The position numbers and the translations under genes were made by a program. Positions 23,320 through 36,000 of a DNA stretch of 64,000 bases are shown piece by piece. The stretch covers positions 49,754 to 113,753 of the forward strand of contig SKCR01017755.1 of the NCBI GenBank assembly GCA_019454045.1. Direction: 5' to 3'. This stretch comes from Zanthoxylum bungeanum. Lineage: Eukaryota > Streptophyta > Magnoliopsida > Sapindales > Rutaceae. Under the pieces are notes generated by a model. The model did no database searches and was not told the DNA's origin. It was given only the letters and a program-made list of their open reading frames with translations. Numbering within the stretch: position 1 is the stretch's first letter; each line of letters starts with the position of its first letter.

Positions 23320-24082
23320 GAATCTGATTCTGGACACCCGATATATGATTATGCCTTTAAAATTCAATGTTGACTTTAATCTTGACTTTAATGCATACAT
23401 GTATTTATTTAATTTGATTAAATAAATTAAAAACATCCTTACGAAAAATCCCTATTTAAAATAAGATTTATAATTTAATATGTATTTGATGCATATTAAT
23501 TGGCCAGTCTTGTCAATACCGCTTATTGATAAATTTTCTGCGACTATATCCAAGAACGTGTCAAAGCTATGAGGTTATGGCCGGTAGAAATTTATATGTA
23601 TCAGATATATTTGATATTAGGTGAATTCAAGTGAAAGCGAAATCCGGATCATGCCAAAGCTGTCAGGGTTTCGCTAGTATCTTGAATTCATCATTGACAA
23701 GTTTAACCTTGGTACGCCTCCTTGTGAACGTGCCAAAGCTGTCACAATGAGAAACGACCAGGACCGAAAACCCAGGAGTCACTATTGAGTGATTGACAAT
23801 GAGTTGTCTACCTAATGAATATATGTAGGTGAGAACGTGCCAAAGCTGTGAGCTGAAATATATTCATGGGGTCCACCTTTCACTATTATGTTATGATTTG
23901 ATTATCGCATGTTTTGTATTCTGTTTGGGGATTACAGTATTGCATGAAATAATGGGAGGGGTATTTTTAGATTAAAAATCCATGATCTAGTTAATGTTTT
24001 ATGATATAATTTGAAACTGTTATTATCTTTTCATCTGCTTATCTGCTTACCGTTGATTCGCTGTCTATTTGATAGATTTGCG
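23320..24082 (+). other. Copia C leader with four loop-motif hairpins
   Basis: Four copies of a GTGCCAAAGCTGT-like motif each lie between the arms of an inverted repeat. (1) TAAATTTTCT 23530-23539 with AGAAATTTA 23586-23594. (2) TGAATTCAAG 23622-23631 with CTTGAATTCA 23681-23690, and inner GCGAAATCC 23637-23645 with GGGTTTCGC 23666-23674. (3) TTGTGA 23722-23727 with TCACAA 23742-23747. (4) ATGAATATA 23815-23823 with TATATTCAT 23859-23867. The same series exists in element B at 41835-42162. The structure is inferred from pairing; function is unknown. Confidence 0.75.
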
Positions 24083-24870
24083 ATGACAGCACCTCCAACC
24101 AATCCTTTTGCTCGTATGCTTGCAATTCCGAGAAATTGTGGTACATTTTAGAAGGTCCATTACCGCTTGCTATATCACCAGATGCATCTCTTAAAGAACA
24201 TGAGATTTTCCAGCGATGGAAGGTTGATGATTTAAGGGTTAAATTATTCATCATGAGTTCTCTTTCTTCTGAGCTTAACAATACTTATTTTGAGATGCAA
24301 GATGCATATAGCATGATGACACAACTTCGTGAATCGTTCATAAACCAGGAACAGGTCGTGGTTCATAGAGTCTCGATGGAACTGTTCCATTCCAAACTTG
24401 AAGAGGGGCAGGCTGTGAGCCCGCATGTGCTTCACTTGATCGATTTGATCGAGCAGTTGAGTCACCAGGATTTCCCTGTCAATGAAGCTCTGGGTCGTAG
24501 TGTCATTCTCGGTTCACTCCCGGTGTCATATCGCTAGTTTTTAATGTATTTCAACATGAATGGGATTCACTGTTCTTACCGTGAGTTGCATAGGATGTTT
24601 CTCACAGCAGAGGAAGATTTAAGGAAGGGAGTTCCGACTCGCCTTCCGAAACCCACTTCACTTTCCACTTCCCCTCAATCCAAGTAGAAGGGGAAGAAGA
24701 CAAAAGGAAAGAAAAAGAAGGGTTTCAATATTCCTCCGCAGGGTAAGACGGTGAAGCCCAAGAGAGCTTCTGAAGATAAGTGCCACCACTGCCAGAAAGT
24801 CGGGCACTGGAAACGCAACTGCCCGGACTATCTCGTACAAATCAGGAAGGAAAGAGCATCGACATCAGGT
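24083..24870 (+). pseudogene. Copia gag, broken (element C)
   Basis: It starts MTAPPTNPFARMLAIPRNCG, then shifts frame with loss of the N-terminal gag core. It goes on as WYILEGPLPLAISPDASLKE, the region LFIMSSLSSELNNTYFEMQD, and HLIDLIEQLSHQDFPVNEAL. Stops are at 24535-24537 and 24685-24687. A lysine-rich stretch is followed by the CCHC zinc knuckle CHHCQKVGHWKRNC (about 24781-24822). Gag would form the particle and bind RNA. The deletion between residue 20 and the ILEGPLP region removes the part that usually contains the NYxxW motif. Confidence 0.82.
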
Positions 24871-26357
24871 ATTTTTATTTTTCCTATTATCGATATCCCA
24901 TTGGCTTGTGAAGCTATGACATCTAATTGGATTTTGGATTCTGCTTGTCCTATTCACATTTGCAATACGTTGCAGGTGCTGACGGGAAGTAGACGGATGA
25001 AATCTAGGGAGATGTAGTTGCGATTTGGGAGTGGCGACTCTCTGGATGCAGTTGCAGTGGGCATATACGAGATTCCCTTACCCATTGTGAGACTTTTGTT
25101 AAATGACTGCTATTTTGTGTCTAGATGTATGGTGAATATTATGTCCCTTTTTTGTATTAGATACCGAAGGTTATAATGTAAATATTAAGAATTGTTCTTT
25201 GTATTTATATGATAGTTATAATATTCAGATCCTTTGTTGTCCAAACGAGCATTGCCATTACATATTGCGTACCTCACAAGATATCTTTAATACTGGAATA
25301 AATAAACGTAAACAATCTGATATAAATAATACTGAACTTTGGCATATGTGGTTAGGTCATATAGGCTTGAAACGCCTAACCCAATTAGTTAAGAATGGTT
25401 TGATACATGATCTCACCATAGAACCTTATCCAACTTGCGAATCTTGTTTTTGGGGTAAAACAACCAAAGCCCCATTTTCAGGTGTTGGACACCGAGCCAC
25501 TGACTTATTGAAACTCGTACATTCTGATGTATGTGGTCCTTTAAATCAAACTGCTCACAATGGTTTTTCTTACTTCGTCACCTTTACTGATGATCTGTCA
25601 CGATACGGTTATATCTATTTAATGAGACATAAATCAGAAACCTTTCAAAAGTTCAAAGAATTCCGAAATGAAGTTGAAAAACAAACTAGTCAATATATTA
25701 AATGCCTTCAATCTGATCGAGGCGGTGAATATATGAGTGCAGAGTTCACTGATTATTTAAAGGAGAATTGGATTCTAGCTCAATATACTCCTCCCGGTAC
25801 TCCGCAGCATAATGAAGTGTCAGAGAGGAGAAATTAGACTTTATTGGATATGCTCCGATCGATGTTGAGTTATACATATTTACCCTATTATTTATGAGGT
25901 TATGCTCTTTTAACTAACGCACATCTTTTGAACAAGATTCCTTCTAAGGCTGTTACTACGACTCCGTATGAGATATGGACTGGTAGGAAATCAAATCTTA
26001 GTTATATTAAGATTTGGGAGTGTCCTGCATACGTCAGGATGGCTCAGCAAAATAAGCTTTTGCCTCGAGGGCAGAAGTTTAGGTTTGTTGGATATCCTTC
26101 AATACGAAAGGATATTTGTTCTATGATACCGAGCATCGAAATGTGTTCGTAGCTCGCTTCATAAAATTTCTAGAAATAGAATTTTTGGCTGAAGGTGGTG
26201 ATCATAGACAGGTTGAACTTGATGAAGTACAACCTGAAACCAACAAACTAATAGAGGAACTTGTAATTCAAGAAGATGAAGAACCTTCAACACACACACT
26301 TCGTAGGTCACAAAGGGTATCTAGACCTCTTGAACGCTTGTATTTGAAACAAGAAAA
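24871..26357 (+). pseudogene. Copia protease-integrase, broken and truncated (element C)
   Basis: Protease: SNWILDSACPIHIC (DSA in place of the usual DSG). GAG-pre-integrase: LWHMWLGHIGLKRL and CESCFWGKTTKAPFSG. Integrase core: YFVTFTDDLSRYGYIYLMRH (first Asp), QSDRGGEYMSAEF (second Asp) and HNEVSERRN (catalytic Glu), so all three DDE residues are present. A stop at 25835-25837 follows RRN. The frame resumes as LLNKIPSKAVTTTPYEIWTG and then TLRRSQRVSRPLERLYLKQE, the linker before RT. The sequence then switches to gypsy LTR, so RT and RNase H are missing. Stops after REM (25015-25017) and the frameshift near 26140 also break it. Confidence 0.85.
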
Positions 26358-27010
26358 TAGGGTTGTGATTCCACATAATATTAATCTAAAGGTGAATTGA
26401 TTCTCTTATATATATATATGTAATAAATTAGTTTGTTAACATGGAACACGAAGATATGCAAAAACCTCTTCCGATGGTCAGATGCAAACACCCAAAATAA
26501 CTCAATTAATCATATGTCTATATTAACCAAGTTACCTGAATTCATTAAGTTCAAGTTCCAATTGTGGCTACCCCCGCCAGACAGGTATATCCCTATCCTG
26601 TAAGGAAATCTACCTAAGAGTCATTTTCCCCGAGGTGAGACCGTGAGCTATTGAATCTAAGGCTGAAACCTAAAATCTCTTCGTCAAGTTCATTTTAAGT
26701 TTACCCCATCATTTTTATTAATAACCAGTTAACAAAAAGCATTAAGCTTAAGATTCAATAAACAAACCAAAACATTAAACATAATATAATTAAATCAATT
26801 ATTAAACTCATGAATATTGTATTTCATCACTTCCCTAGAATAAAAATAAAATATTGGGGTTAGGGGATCCACCTTTAATATTTCAAATATAGAAATCTCA
26901 TTTTATTATAATATAGAAATTGTTAATGTTATCCAATTAAGTCAAACCAGCCATAAAAGACGGTGTTATTATTTGTCCATAAACCAGCCATATAGGCGGT
27001 AATTATCTTT
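26358..27010 (-). repeat. Gypsy LTR fragment (second copy, uninterrupted site)
   Basis: It starts TAGGGTTGTGATT and matches 14803-14951 continued at 16952-17454, including ATATGCAAAA and the AGGCGGT motif. The family A solo LTR is absent here. It may be what remains of the 5' LTR of the same minus-strand gypsy element. Both ends are abrupt. Confidence 0.82.
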
Positions 27011-28083
27011 AGGGAATGTGTTGTCTCTCACTGATATTTTGGTTTTTGTTGATGCTGCCAAGAACAATCTAATGATGTCTACATTAAAATGATTTGAAAA
27101 CAATTATTCAAAATTCCTTATAAATTATTGAATTAAGTTTAGATATGTACTATAGATACGACTGTACCTCATCATAATTATTTAGAACAAACCAATTAGC
27201 ATGTTGTTATTCCTCCATTGTAAGTATTTTAATAGTCATTTTCCTGAAGGGTCTGCAGTTTTGATTGAAAACAGAGACATCGTGTGATTCATATTCTCCC
27301 ATGTCGTAGTTTTTAGTCCGATGATTAAAAGTTTTTTCAATATTCTTCAAGTACATCGAATAAAATATTAGGACATCTTTTACTAAATAGGCCTCAGCAA
27401 TTAACCCTTCTAGTCGCGTATTGTTTTATACATATTGCTTGTACCGCCTAATACCCTGAAATATTTAGCCACAAAACTAATACGATATACATATGACATG
27501 AATTAATATTTATTCACAAAATCTTACCTTTTTATATAGTACATCCATCTAAAGTAAAAAAAAAAAACATTTTTTATGTGCTTCTACGGGTCAATGAACT
27601 GCCAGGTGAATCATTACATCAAAAATACAGGTGGAAATATTTGTTCCAACAGACAAAGAATGAGGACGATTGCTTACTCGAGCTCATCAATCACTGACAT
27701 GGTTAAAGTCCTCTGACATAATTGTTAGAAGAAACCACACAAGTCAAGAACTGTGTCGAATACTTGTGGTGGAAGGAACAGACGAATGTCCATGGGAAGA
27801 AGAATTTCCAAAAGCATGTGATAGTCATGACTCTTGAACCCAGTTATCGTGTCATCTCTAACACATTATCCTATATTTGATGCATATCCATCGGAAAATT
27901 TTATTATTTTGAACCACTCACATAATGACTTTCTTTCAGCCGAAGTTAGGACGTAACAATCAGGTGGTTTGACGTAGCCTCTATGAGTGGATCGCAAGTG
28001 TAGATCTTTGCGAATTTTCATATCCTGTGGGTCCAAACGTGCATTTTCAGTGTCTTTTGCCTTCCCCGGAATGTTCAACAAGG
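27011..28083 (-). pseudogene. CACTA (En/Spm) TNP2-type transposase, decayed, part 1
   Basis: The minus strand reads LLNIPGKAKDTENARLDPQD, then MKIRKDLHL, PPDCYVLTSAERKSLCEWFK and FSDGYASNIG. In shifted frames follow ITGFKSHDYHMLLEILLPMD and then the region corresponding to DUF4218 (LEQIFPPVF, ANWFVLNNYDEVQSYL near 27150-27200). These are the C-terminal hallmarks of plant TNP2 transposases, which cut and move CACTA elements. Many stops and shifts make it inactive. It is interrupted at 28084 by copia A. The upstream coding part continues beyond 38018, where HIEKN-type sequence joins in frame across the insertion. Confidence 0.82.
28079..28083. other. Target duplication CAAGG, left
   Basis: CAAGG directly before the 5' LTR is repeated at 38014-38018 directly after the 3' LTR. 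Five bases is normal for copia integrase. Confidence 0.93.
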
Positions 28084-29987
28084 TGTTGGACAATTATGAC
28101 CCATAGCGTCACTATTTGTAAAAGACATTGTGGTTTTTGTACAAATTAACTATGTGACAATGGAAATTGCATTTTATCATTTTGTAATTTGATTACTTAA
28201 ATATATAAATGATAAAAGTCCTTATGATTAGTTCCGGATTATTAGATATGAGACAATATCAATCCATAAAGGTTTAATCATTAAATATCCCTAGTCGTAG
28301 TATTATCGAGACGGGACATTGATAATGCGGAATAGACTAGTATTGCACTTGTGCGTGTTATGGAAGTATAACATCATAGTTCTCATATATTTAAGTATTA
28401 GATACTTATGCAAGTGTGATAGGAGGTTGTGTTTACCGATGGTACGGAAACAGCTTCGCTCTGGATAGACCCATCGGAATCCCATTGGTAGTATGACTGT
28501 GTGTCTATGGGAATCCGAATCAGGGTAGGTGTATTTGGTCTTAACCTGAGACTCGCATCGCTAGTACTTGCGACAATCAATACGCTTTGGTTTTGGTCGT
28601 CCAAGACTTTAACAGGTTCTCTATACGCCTCTTCTGGATTTATTGAGAATCGTAGTGTATTGTGTGTGATGTCAAGACGGAAGTATCACTCCAGTCATAT
28701 GGAGATGATGATCACGCAGGGATACAAAACTGGTACTCTAATGGGTTGCAACCATCAGGATAATATGACAAGATCATGATTATCCGATTAAAGAGACTAA
28801 TTGTTTGTGATCCGATATATGTTTCGTACGGGGCAGACACTATTCCAGCCTCAGGCCTTGCATGTGACATCTGATACTAGATCGTAATACGCAATACTAC
28901 GTATACTACGCCTGACATAGGTTATATATTCCTTTAAGAATATTTCTGGAGAATTGAGTAGGCACGGTGTTTTGCTAGAAGCCAACCATGTCTCGTAAAT
29001 CGGTAAAAACATGGTACGAGGTACGCACGTGTTCGGATAGTCCGACGACCGGATTTACTGCCAACAAATCCAGGGATCTCATGGGTCGCTTCCCGAAGAT
29101 TCACCGATGACGTATGATTCGAACATAATTAATCTAGGATTAATTGCGGAGAGATTTTATCTGGGATAAAATACTATTTGAAGAGAGAGAACGATTAATT
29201 TGGAATTAATCGATAAGCTAATATATTCGATATATTAAATGAAATTAGATTTCATAACGGAATTAAAATTGGATTTTAATTCGGGCGAACGAATTAATTT
29301 AGAATTAATTCGCAAGCGACGTGAATAGTAATTTTGCTAGGCACAATTATTTAATTAAATTTGATTTAATTACGTCGCAACGAAAAAATCGTTAATTCAG
29401 AATTAACGAACCCGAGCCCGGGATGTGTTGCGGGCCCACTCGGATTTTGAATCAAGTGGGGCCCACATGTCACATCACTTGTCACTTTATTCACTTTTTG
29501 GTGATGGAAGTAAGTGAAGACTTTTGAGATTACTTGTTTCTTACACAAGTTGAAAGGTGAATGACTTATTACCAAATATTTGGTATATCATCATTTTTAT
29601 TTTTGAAATAAAAAATAAGTCAAGATAACTTCATCTTCCTCTCTCTCTCATTCTTGATTTTTCACTCTCTCTCTCTCACACATTTGGCTTGTCCGAAACA
29701 CACTAAAAGGAAGAAGAAAAATTGTGGCAATTTTTCTAAGTGCTAGCACACCAAAGGAATCATATAAGGTGATAGGGAAACCAATCCCAAGAGCTTGGAA
29801 TCAAGATCAAAGCTTGGAGCCTGGATTCAAAATTCAAATAGGAGCTTGGAGGAACTTCTTAAAGCAAAATTTTTGTTATCAACGCATCCTATATCCAATC
29901 AAAGTGAGTTTATTTTCGCTATTGTCCTTTATGTATTCACATGTTTTATGCTTGAATTGGTCTTGGGAACACCTTAGAAACCCAACA
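28084..29987 (+). repeat. Family A 5' LTR
   Basis: It runs from TGTTGGACAATTATGACC to AGAAACCCAACA. Compared with the solo LTR at 14952 it has only two ATTAATC/GATTAAT units (about 29125-29175). A perfect 14-base palindrome ACCAAATATTTGGT lies at 29571-29584, upstream of TATATCA. Confidence 0.94.
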
Positions 29988-29988
29988 A

Positions 29989-30000
29989 TGGTATCAGAGG
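29989..30000 (+). other. Primer-binding site (initiator Met tRNA)
   Basis: TGGTATCAGAGG follows the LTR after one base and matches the copia consensus at 11 of 12 positions (last base G instead of C). Confidence 0.88.
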
Positions 30001-32191
30001 CTATTTGAGCATGAAATATGATTAGGGCTTATATACTAAATTTTGGGTAAATTTGATTTGAGCATGATTTAACCAAATTTTTTGTTTGAGTATGCTTGTA
30101 TATGGATAACTTGGAGTTATATATTATCTAATTGATGAAAAACTAATTGGATTAATTTTCCCCAATTTGGGTATGTTGGCCGAATGTAGTATAAACCCTA
30201 AGTCATGGTGATTTTGTTTTTTGAATCATTGGATGTGTTTAAAATACATGGGATATATTGATTTATGATTTAATTGGATTGAAATCGAAATCGGATATAA
30301 AATCCTACCATTGCCGTGACCATCAAAGCATGAAAATGACTTGATTTTGTTTCAATAATGTTGGACATGTATTGATTATGAATAAGCATGATTAATTGAT
30401 TAGATTAGTATTTTGGAAATGTTAATTTAAATAGTTAATCATGGCTAAACACTTTAATTAATTAAATTGAGAATTTTGGAAAATTAGAATTTAATTAATT
30501 GGGCTTAATTTGGAATTGGGCTTAAAATGTTGTGTTTGGGCCTAATGGGCTTGGTTGGGCCAAGTTGGTTTAGGACAATTGGATTGGATCCAAATTGGGC
30601 CTAAACCATTCCATTAAGTCCAAACATAACAAATGGGCCTTTAAATATTTAATTGGGCCTAATGGGCCAAAATTGATTTCTTGGCAAATAGAGTGATTCC
30701 TTAATTGGGCCTTGGTATTTGGGTTTCACCCATATTGACCAAAGCCCATGCCTTAAGAAATTAATTGAAAGCCCATTGGACTTTAATTAAATAAACATTG
30801 GATGTTAATTGGCCTTTGAGACCCATTAAGATTAGATTTAGAATCTAAGTCGTAAAGGCTCATTAAAATGTGTAATTATTTAATTGGAATTAAATATAGT
30901 ATTAGTATTGAATACAAATTAAATTAGATTTAAATTGTAGTTCGATATAATTCAAGAATTCGTACTTTGAGTACTTATTCTTAAACGAGTTGGACTCGCG
31001 CAAATCAAAACGTTGTTTGAACATTGGATGATCACTTTATTCAAAGATTAATTAATTGGATTAGATTGATTGAATAACATGATTTGTGTGAATACATGGA
31101 TGTGTTGTATGAATAATGTATATCGGATGGATATTACAAGGGAAAGGGCAATTTTGGAAATTGTTGTAAATTTAGAATTTATTAAATTGGACCTGCGTGT
31201 CCAGCCTTATCTCTCGATTCTTTGTAATTATCTTCTCACCTAATTCCCCTCAATGTTATGAGGTTTCTTTAATTGTATTATGTAATTGGGTAGAAGTAAG
31301 CATAGTGCTAGCCGGGGAGAGGAATTGAGTGATTTGTTCTAGGAATAATTTGTGAGATATACATCCGCATATCATTATTAATTTATTTACCGCGCCTTAT
31401 TATGCTTTTAGAATGCATGCTTAAGGGTGTATGATGAGACCTAATCAAAGATAATAAATTGGTTGCCAATTTACGCGAAAAACCCTCAACAAATATTAAG
31501 CGTTTTCCTTCCATTGAGTGATTTTTTCTCAAGATCCAAGATTGGCACTGGTTTGTTGGCCAAAGTCAAGACCTTTGTCCATCACGGATGTGTTTGAATC
31601 ATGAAGGCTTTGTTCCATAACGTATGTCTTGTCCAAGTTGTGACTTTTTGGCCAAAGTCAAGATCACTTCTTGTCCATCGACATCGATTACGAAGCTTTC
31701 CAAAGTCAATGGGTTCCGCTTAACTAGAATCATTAAGCTTGTGTGCCAAAGCCAAGGCTTAGTTGATTCAGATGAAAATGGTTAGGAAAATATATTGGAT
31801 ATATTGGCATATATATTATATATGTTTCGAACTTGGAGGTCCACCTACCGGATCAAGGAATTGGATGAGATCCAATTGATCTTAGAGATCTACCTAGTTA
31901 AATATCATACAGCTTGTTGGCCAAAGTCAAGGTTGTATGTTATTTAATGGGATCCTAGCCCACTAGGAAACTAGGTTTCCCGAGTATTCAACAGAGGGTT
32001 AGAGGCTCGCCGAAAAATAGTGGGAGGCCAGTATTGAATTTGCAATTTCGTTCAAATACTTGGCTTTACGCGCTTTCAAAATATTTTGTCAATTATATTT
32101 ATTAGTTGGACTAATATTTTATTATTTTTCTTGTAACAGTTAGACTGTACCCATACATCGTTAATTGAATAGTTTGACTATTGCAATTAAG
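30001..32191 (+). other. Family A leader with hairpin repeats
   Basis: It aligns with 1406-3635. The last 500 bases have TTGGCCAAAGTCAAG or close forms at about 31556, 31648 and 31917, and GTGCCAAAGCCAAGG at 31743-31757. Two have clear arms. GAATCATTAAGCTT 31727-31740 pairs with AGGCTTAGTTGATTC 31755-31769. TTAAATATCATACAGCTT 31898-31915 pairs with the segment 31930-31947, which ends TGTTATTTAA. No coding frame of note is present. Confidence 0.75.
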
Positions 32192-33052
32192 ATGACAGGA
32201 AAGTTAAGCATTAGAGATATTATCATGGGCGACAATGTCTTTAATGGCACAAACTTTCAAGATTGGGGCATGAATCTCAGGATTGTCCTGGGATCCGAGA
32301 AGTTGCTGTACACTATAGAGAGAGCTCTTGGGCCTAAGCCTAAATATGATTAGATAGTTGAGGTAGAGCTTTGGAAGACTCATAGCAATGACAACTTCAC
32401 TGCTCAATCTATATTGCTTGCTGCTATGACTCAACAATTCTGTCGTTAAAACAAGGGATTAGATCCCTACAATATGATGGCGAAGTTGCATGATCTTCAT
32501 CGATCTAATCTTAGATCGCAGAGATATGAGTTACGGAAGAAGCTCTTTCGTGCTCGCATGTCAGAGGGTACATCTGTTGAGCACCATGTGTCACAGATGA
32601 TTGCTGACATTGAGCAGCTGGGACAAATGGGCATTGTCTTCGAGGCTGAGACTTCTATAGATTTGATCTTACAATCTCTCCCCGACACTTGGAGTGGGTT
32701 CATCATGAACTACAATATGTTGAACCAAGACCAAACTATTTGAGAGTTGATGTCCACACTGTGCGAAACAGAAAAAGAGCTCCTAAATAGTAAGAAGCGC
32801 GAGGCGCACTTCGCTTCAACATCTCAGACTCCGAGGGCTTGGCCCAAGGCGACTGGAGGTGTAAAAAAGAAGAAGAAGAAGAAAGGCAAGGCCAAATCGT
32901 CAAAACCTTCTGGGAAGGGTAAGGACAAATCCTAATATGTATGTCTGCAGTGCGGCATGCAGGGTCACTGGAAGCATGACTGTCGTGAGTACAAGGCACA
33001 CATGAAGGAAATCAAAGCGGGCAAGGCACTGGCTTCAGGTATGTTTTTATAG
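32192..33052 (+). pseudogene. Copia gag with in-frame stops (family A)
   Basis: The start MTGKLSIRDIIMGDNVFNGT fits the family A gag at 3636 (MAGKISVTNIIMGDN). It holds FQDWGMNLRIVLGSEKLLYT, then LHDLHRSNLRSQRYELRKKL, EGTSVEHHVSQMIADIEQLG, a lysine-rich run, and the CCHC knuckle CLQCGMQGHWKHDC (about 32942-32983). One frame is kept throughout. It is interrupted by stops at 32351 (TAG), 32447 (TAA), 32741 (TGA) and 32933 (TAA), and it ends at 33050-33052. Gag would be about 286 residues, a normal copia size. Confidence 0.9.
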
Positions 33053-33060
33053 AAATAAAC

Positions 33061-36000
33061 ATGTCTACTACTAGTTTCAAAATTTTGATTTTTGATTCTG
33101 GTTGTGGTACTCATATATGTACTGATGTGCAGGATCTGCAGATTAGCAGGAGACCGGCCTCATGAGAGATTGACCTCCACGTTGGAAATGGGACACGAGT
33201 CGCCGTTTTGGCCGTTGGCACTTTTGTTTTGGAACTGCCCTCGGGGCATGTACTTAAACTTACAGACTGTTATTATGTACCTAGTTTGACTAGGAATATT
33301 ATTTCTGTATTTATGTTACCCCAATGTGGGTATACTTTTGTATTTAGAAACACTTGGTGTTTTATGTATAAAAATGATATGGAGATTTACACTGCTGATG
33401 TAAATAATGGTCTTTATATTTTGAATATAAATCAATCTCAAACATATTCTGTAACAAACAAAAGGCTTAAATTAAGTAACAAAGATGAAGCTTATATGTG
33501 GCATTATCGTCTGGGACATATTAACAAGATTCGCATATCCACACTTTTGAAGAGAGGGTACTTGGACGGATTTGATCCAAATTCATATGACGTCTGCGAA
33601 TCTTGTTTATTAGGCAAAATACCTAAATCACCTTTTAGCGGTAAAAGTGTACGTACCACCGAACTATTAGCCCTCGTTCATAGTGACGTATGTGGGCCCA
33701 TGTCTAGCCAGGCTAGAGGTGGATATGAATACTTCTATGAGACACAAGTCGAAAACCTTGAGAAATCCAAAGAGTTTTGACACGAAGTAGAAAAACAGAC
33801 CGGCAAAAATATTAAGACATTACGGTCGGACCGTGGTGGCGAATACTTAAGCAATGAGTTTCTTGATTACTTGAAAGAATATGGTATTATTTCACATTGG
33901 ACTCCTCCCGGAACACCGCAATTAAACGGTGTGTCTAAACGGAGAAACTGAACTTTTTTGGTCATGGTAAGGTCTATGATGAGTCGCACAGAGCTACCTA
34001 TTTCCTTCTGGGGATATGCATTGAACAGTGCAATACTTATTTTGAATAAGGTTCCGTCAAAGTCTGTTCAACAGAATCCGTATGAGATATGGACAGGAAA
34101 GAAACCGGGTTTCTCATTCCTGAAGATTTGGGGTTGCTGGGCATACGTCAAACGTTTGGAAGGTACCAAACTAGAACCCAAATCGGATAAATGCCTATTT
34201 GTAGGATATCCTCGGGAAACCAAAGGATATTACTTCTATCACCCCACAAGAGAACAAAGTATTTGTTACTCTACATGAGGTTTTCCTTGAGAATGAATTC
34301 CTAAATGCAGTGGTTAGTGGGAGGAAAGTAAAACTCGATGAAAATCGGAGTGATACTTTTCCTGGCACAGAATCCTTAACGGAACATGAACAGTCCATCA
34401 GGGATGAGGCTGTACCACAATCTTAGAATACACAAGAACCTCGTAGGTCGGAGAGAGTCAGAAAAACCGCATTGAGGTATGGGTTTCTGATCTCACCTCA
34501 TGTAGATATCAATCTCATTGAGGATAACGAGCCAGCTATGTATGAGAAAGCGATACAAGGTATCGATTCCGCTTTATGGCAAGAAGCCATGAAGTCCGAA
34601 ATGGATTCCATGTACACCAACCAAGTTTGGACACTGGTTGATGCACCAGAAGGCGTAAAGCCTATTGGTTGCAAATGGGTCTTCAAGAAGAAGACCGACA
34701 TGGATGGCAACATACAAACGTATAAAGCTAGGCTTTTAGCAAAAGGGTATCGTCAACGACATGGTGTCGATTACGATGAAACTTTTTCACCCGTTGCCAT
34801 GATTAAATCCATTCGGATTATGCTTGCTATTGCTGCATATTTCGATTACGAGATATGGCAGATGGACGTCAAAACCGCTTTCCTTAACGGAAACCTTTTG
34901 GAGGATGTTTATATGCAACAGCCTGGCGATTTTGTCGTACCAAGACTTGCAAACAAGGTTTGTAAGTTAAATCGATCCATTTATGTATTGAAGCAAGCAT
35001 CGTATTTTTGGAACCAACGTTTTGATGAGATCATAAAAGAATATGATTTCGTTCAAAACGAGGATGATCATTGTGTATATAAGAAGGTTAGTGGGAGCGC
35101 TCTGACATTCATTGTCCTTTACGTTGATGATGTATTGCTTATTGGTAATGACATTCCCATGTTAACATCGGTGAAAGCTTGGCTTTCATTAAAAATTCTC
35201 CATGAAGGATCTGGGAGAAGCAGCCTTTATTCTAGGAAAAAAGATCTACCGTGATAGATCTAGAAAGCTGCTTGGACTCTCCCAGATCACGTACATTGAC
35301 AAAGTGTTGAAGAGATTCAACATGGATCAATCCAAGAGGGGACTGTTGCCAGTGTAACATGGCATCACTCTTCTAAGTACATGTGTCCTAAAACTCAAGA
35401 TGAGAAAGACAACATGAGTCGGATCCCGTTGGCCTCGGCAGTCGGATCGATCATGTATGCCATGATATGTACGCGACCTGATGTCTCGTATGCTTTGAGC
35501 ATGTGTAGTCACTATCAGGCCGATCCATGTGATGGTCACTGGATGGCGGTTAAGAATATCCTTAAGTATCTTAGACGAAATAAAGATGCTTTCTTAATCT
35601 ATGGAGATGGAGAACTTGAGGTAACTGGGTATACCGATGCAAGTTTCCAAACCGATAAAGACGACTGTAAGTCGCAATCCGGGTAAATATTTTTTTTGAA
35701 TAACGGAGCAGTAAGCTGGAAATCTTCCAAGCAAGAGACTGTTTTCGATTCAACAACAGAAGCGGAGTACATTGATGCAACTGAAGCAGCAAACGAGGCA
35801 GTTTGGATCCGTAAATTCCTAATTGGATTAGGAGTAGTTCTGTTAGCAGTTGAGCCCGTTCCATTGTATTGTGACAATAACGGGGCTATAGCGTAGGCTA
35901 AGGAACCACAGTCTCATCAACGATCCAATCATGGTCTTCGATGTTTCCATCTGATTCGTGAGATCATACATTGTGGTGATGTGAAGATCGAGAAGGTCGC

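Larger units (their letters stand above)
21143..26357 (+). mobile_element. Copia retrotransposon C, 3'-truncated
   Basis: It has a 5' LTR, primer-binding site, leader, gag, protease and integrase in copia order on the plus strand. It ends abruptly at about 26357, before RT, where sequence of the gypsy LTR begins. No 3' LTR is present. The LTR is of the same type as that of element B (TGTTAGGGTTGGTGCTC start) but clearly diverged. Confidence 0.87.
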
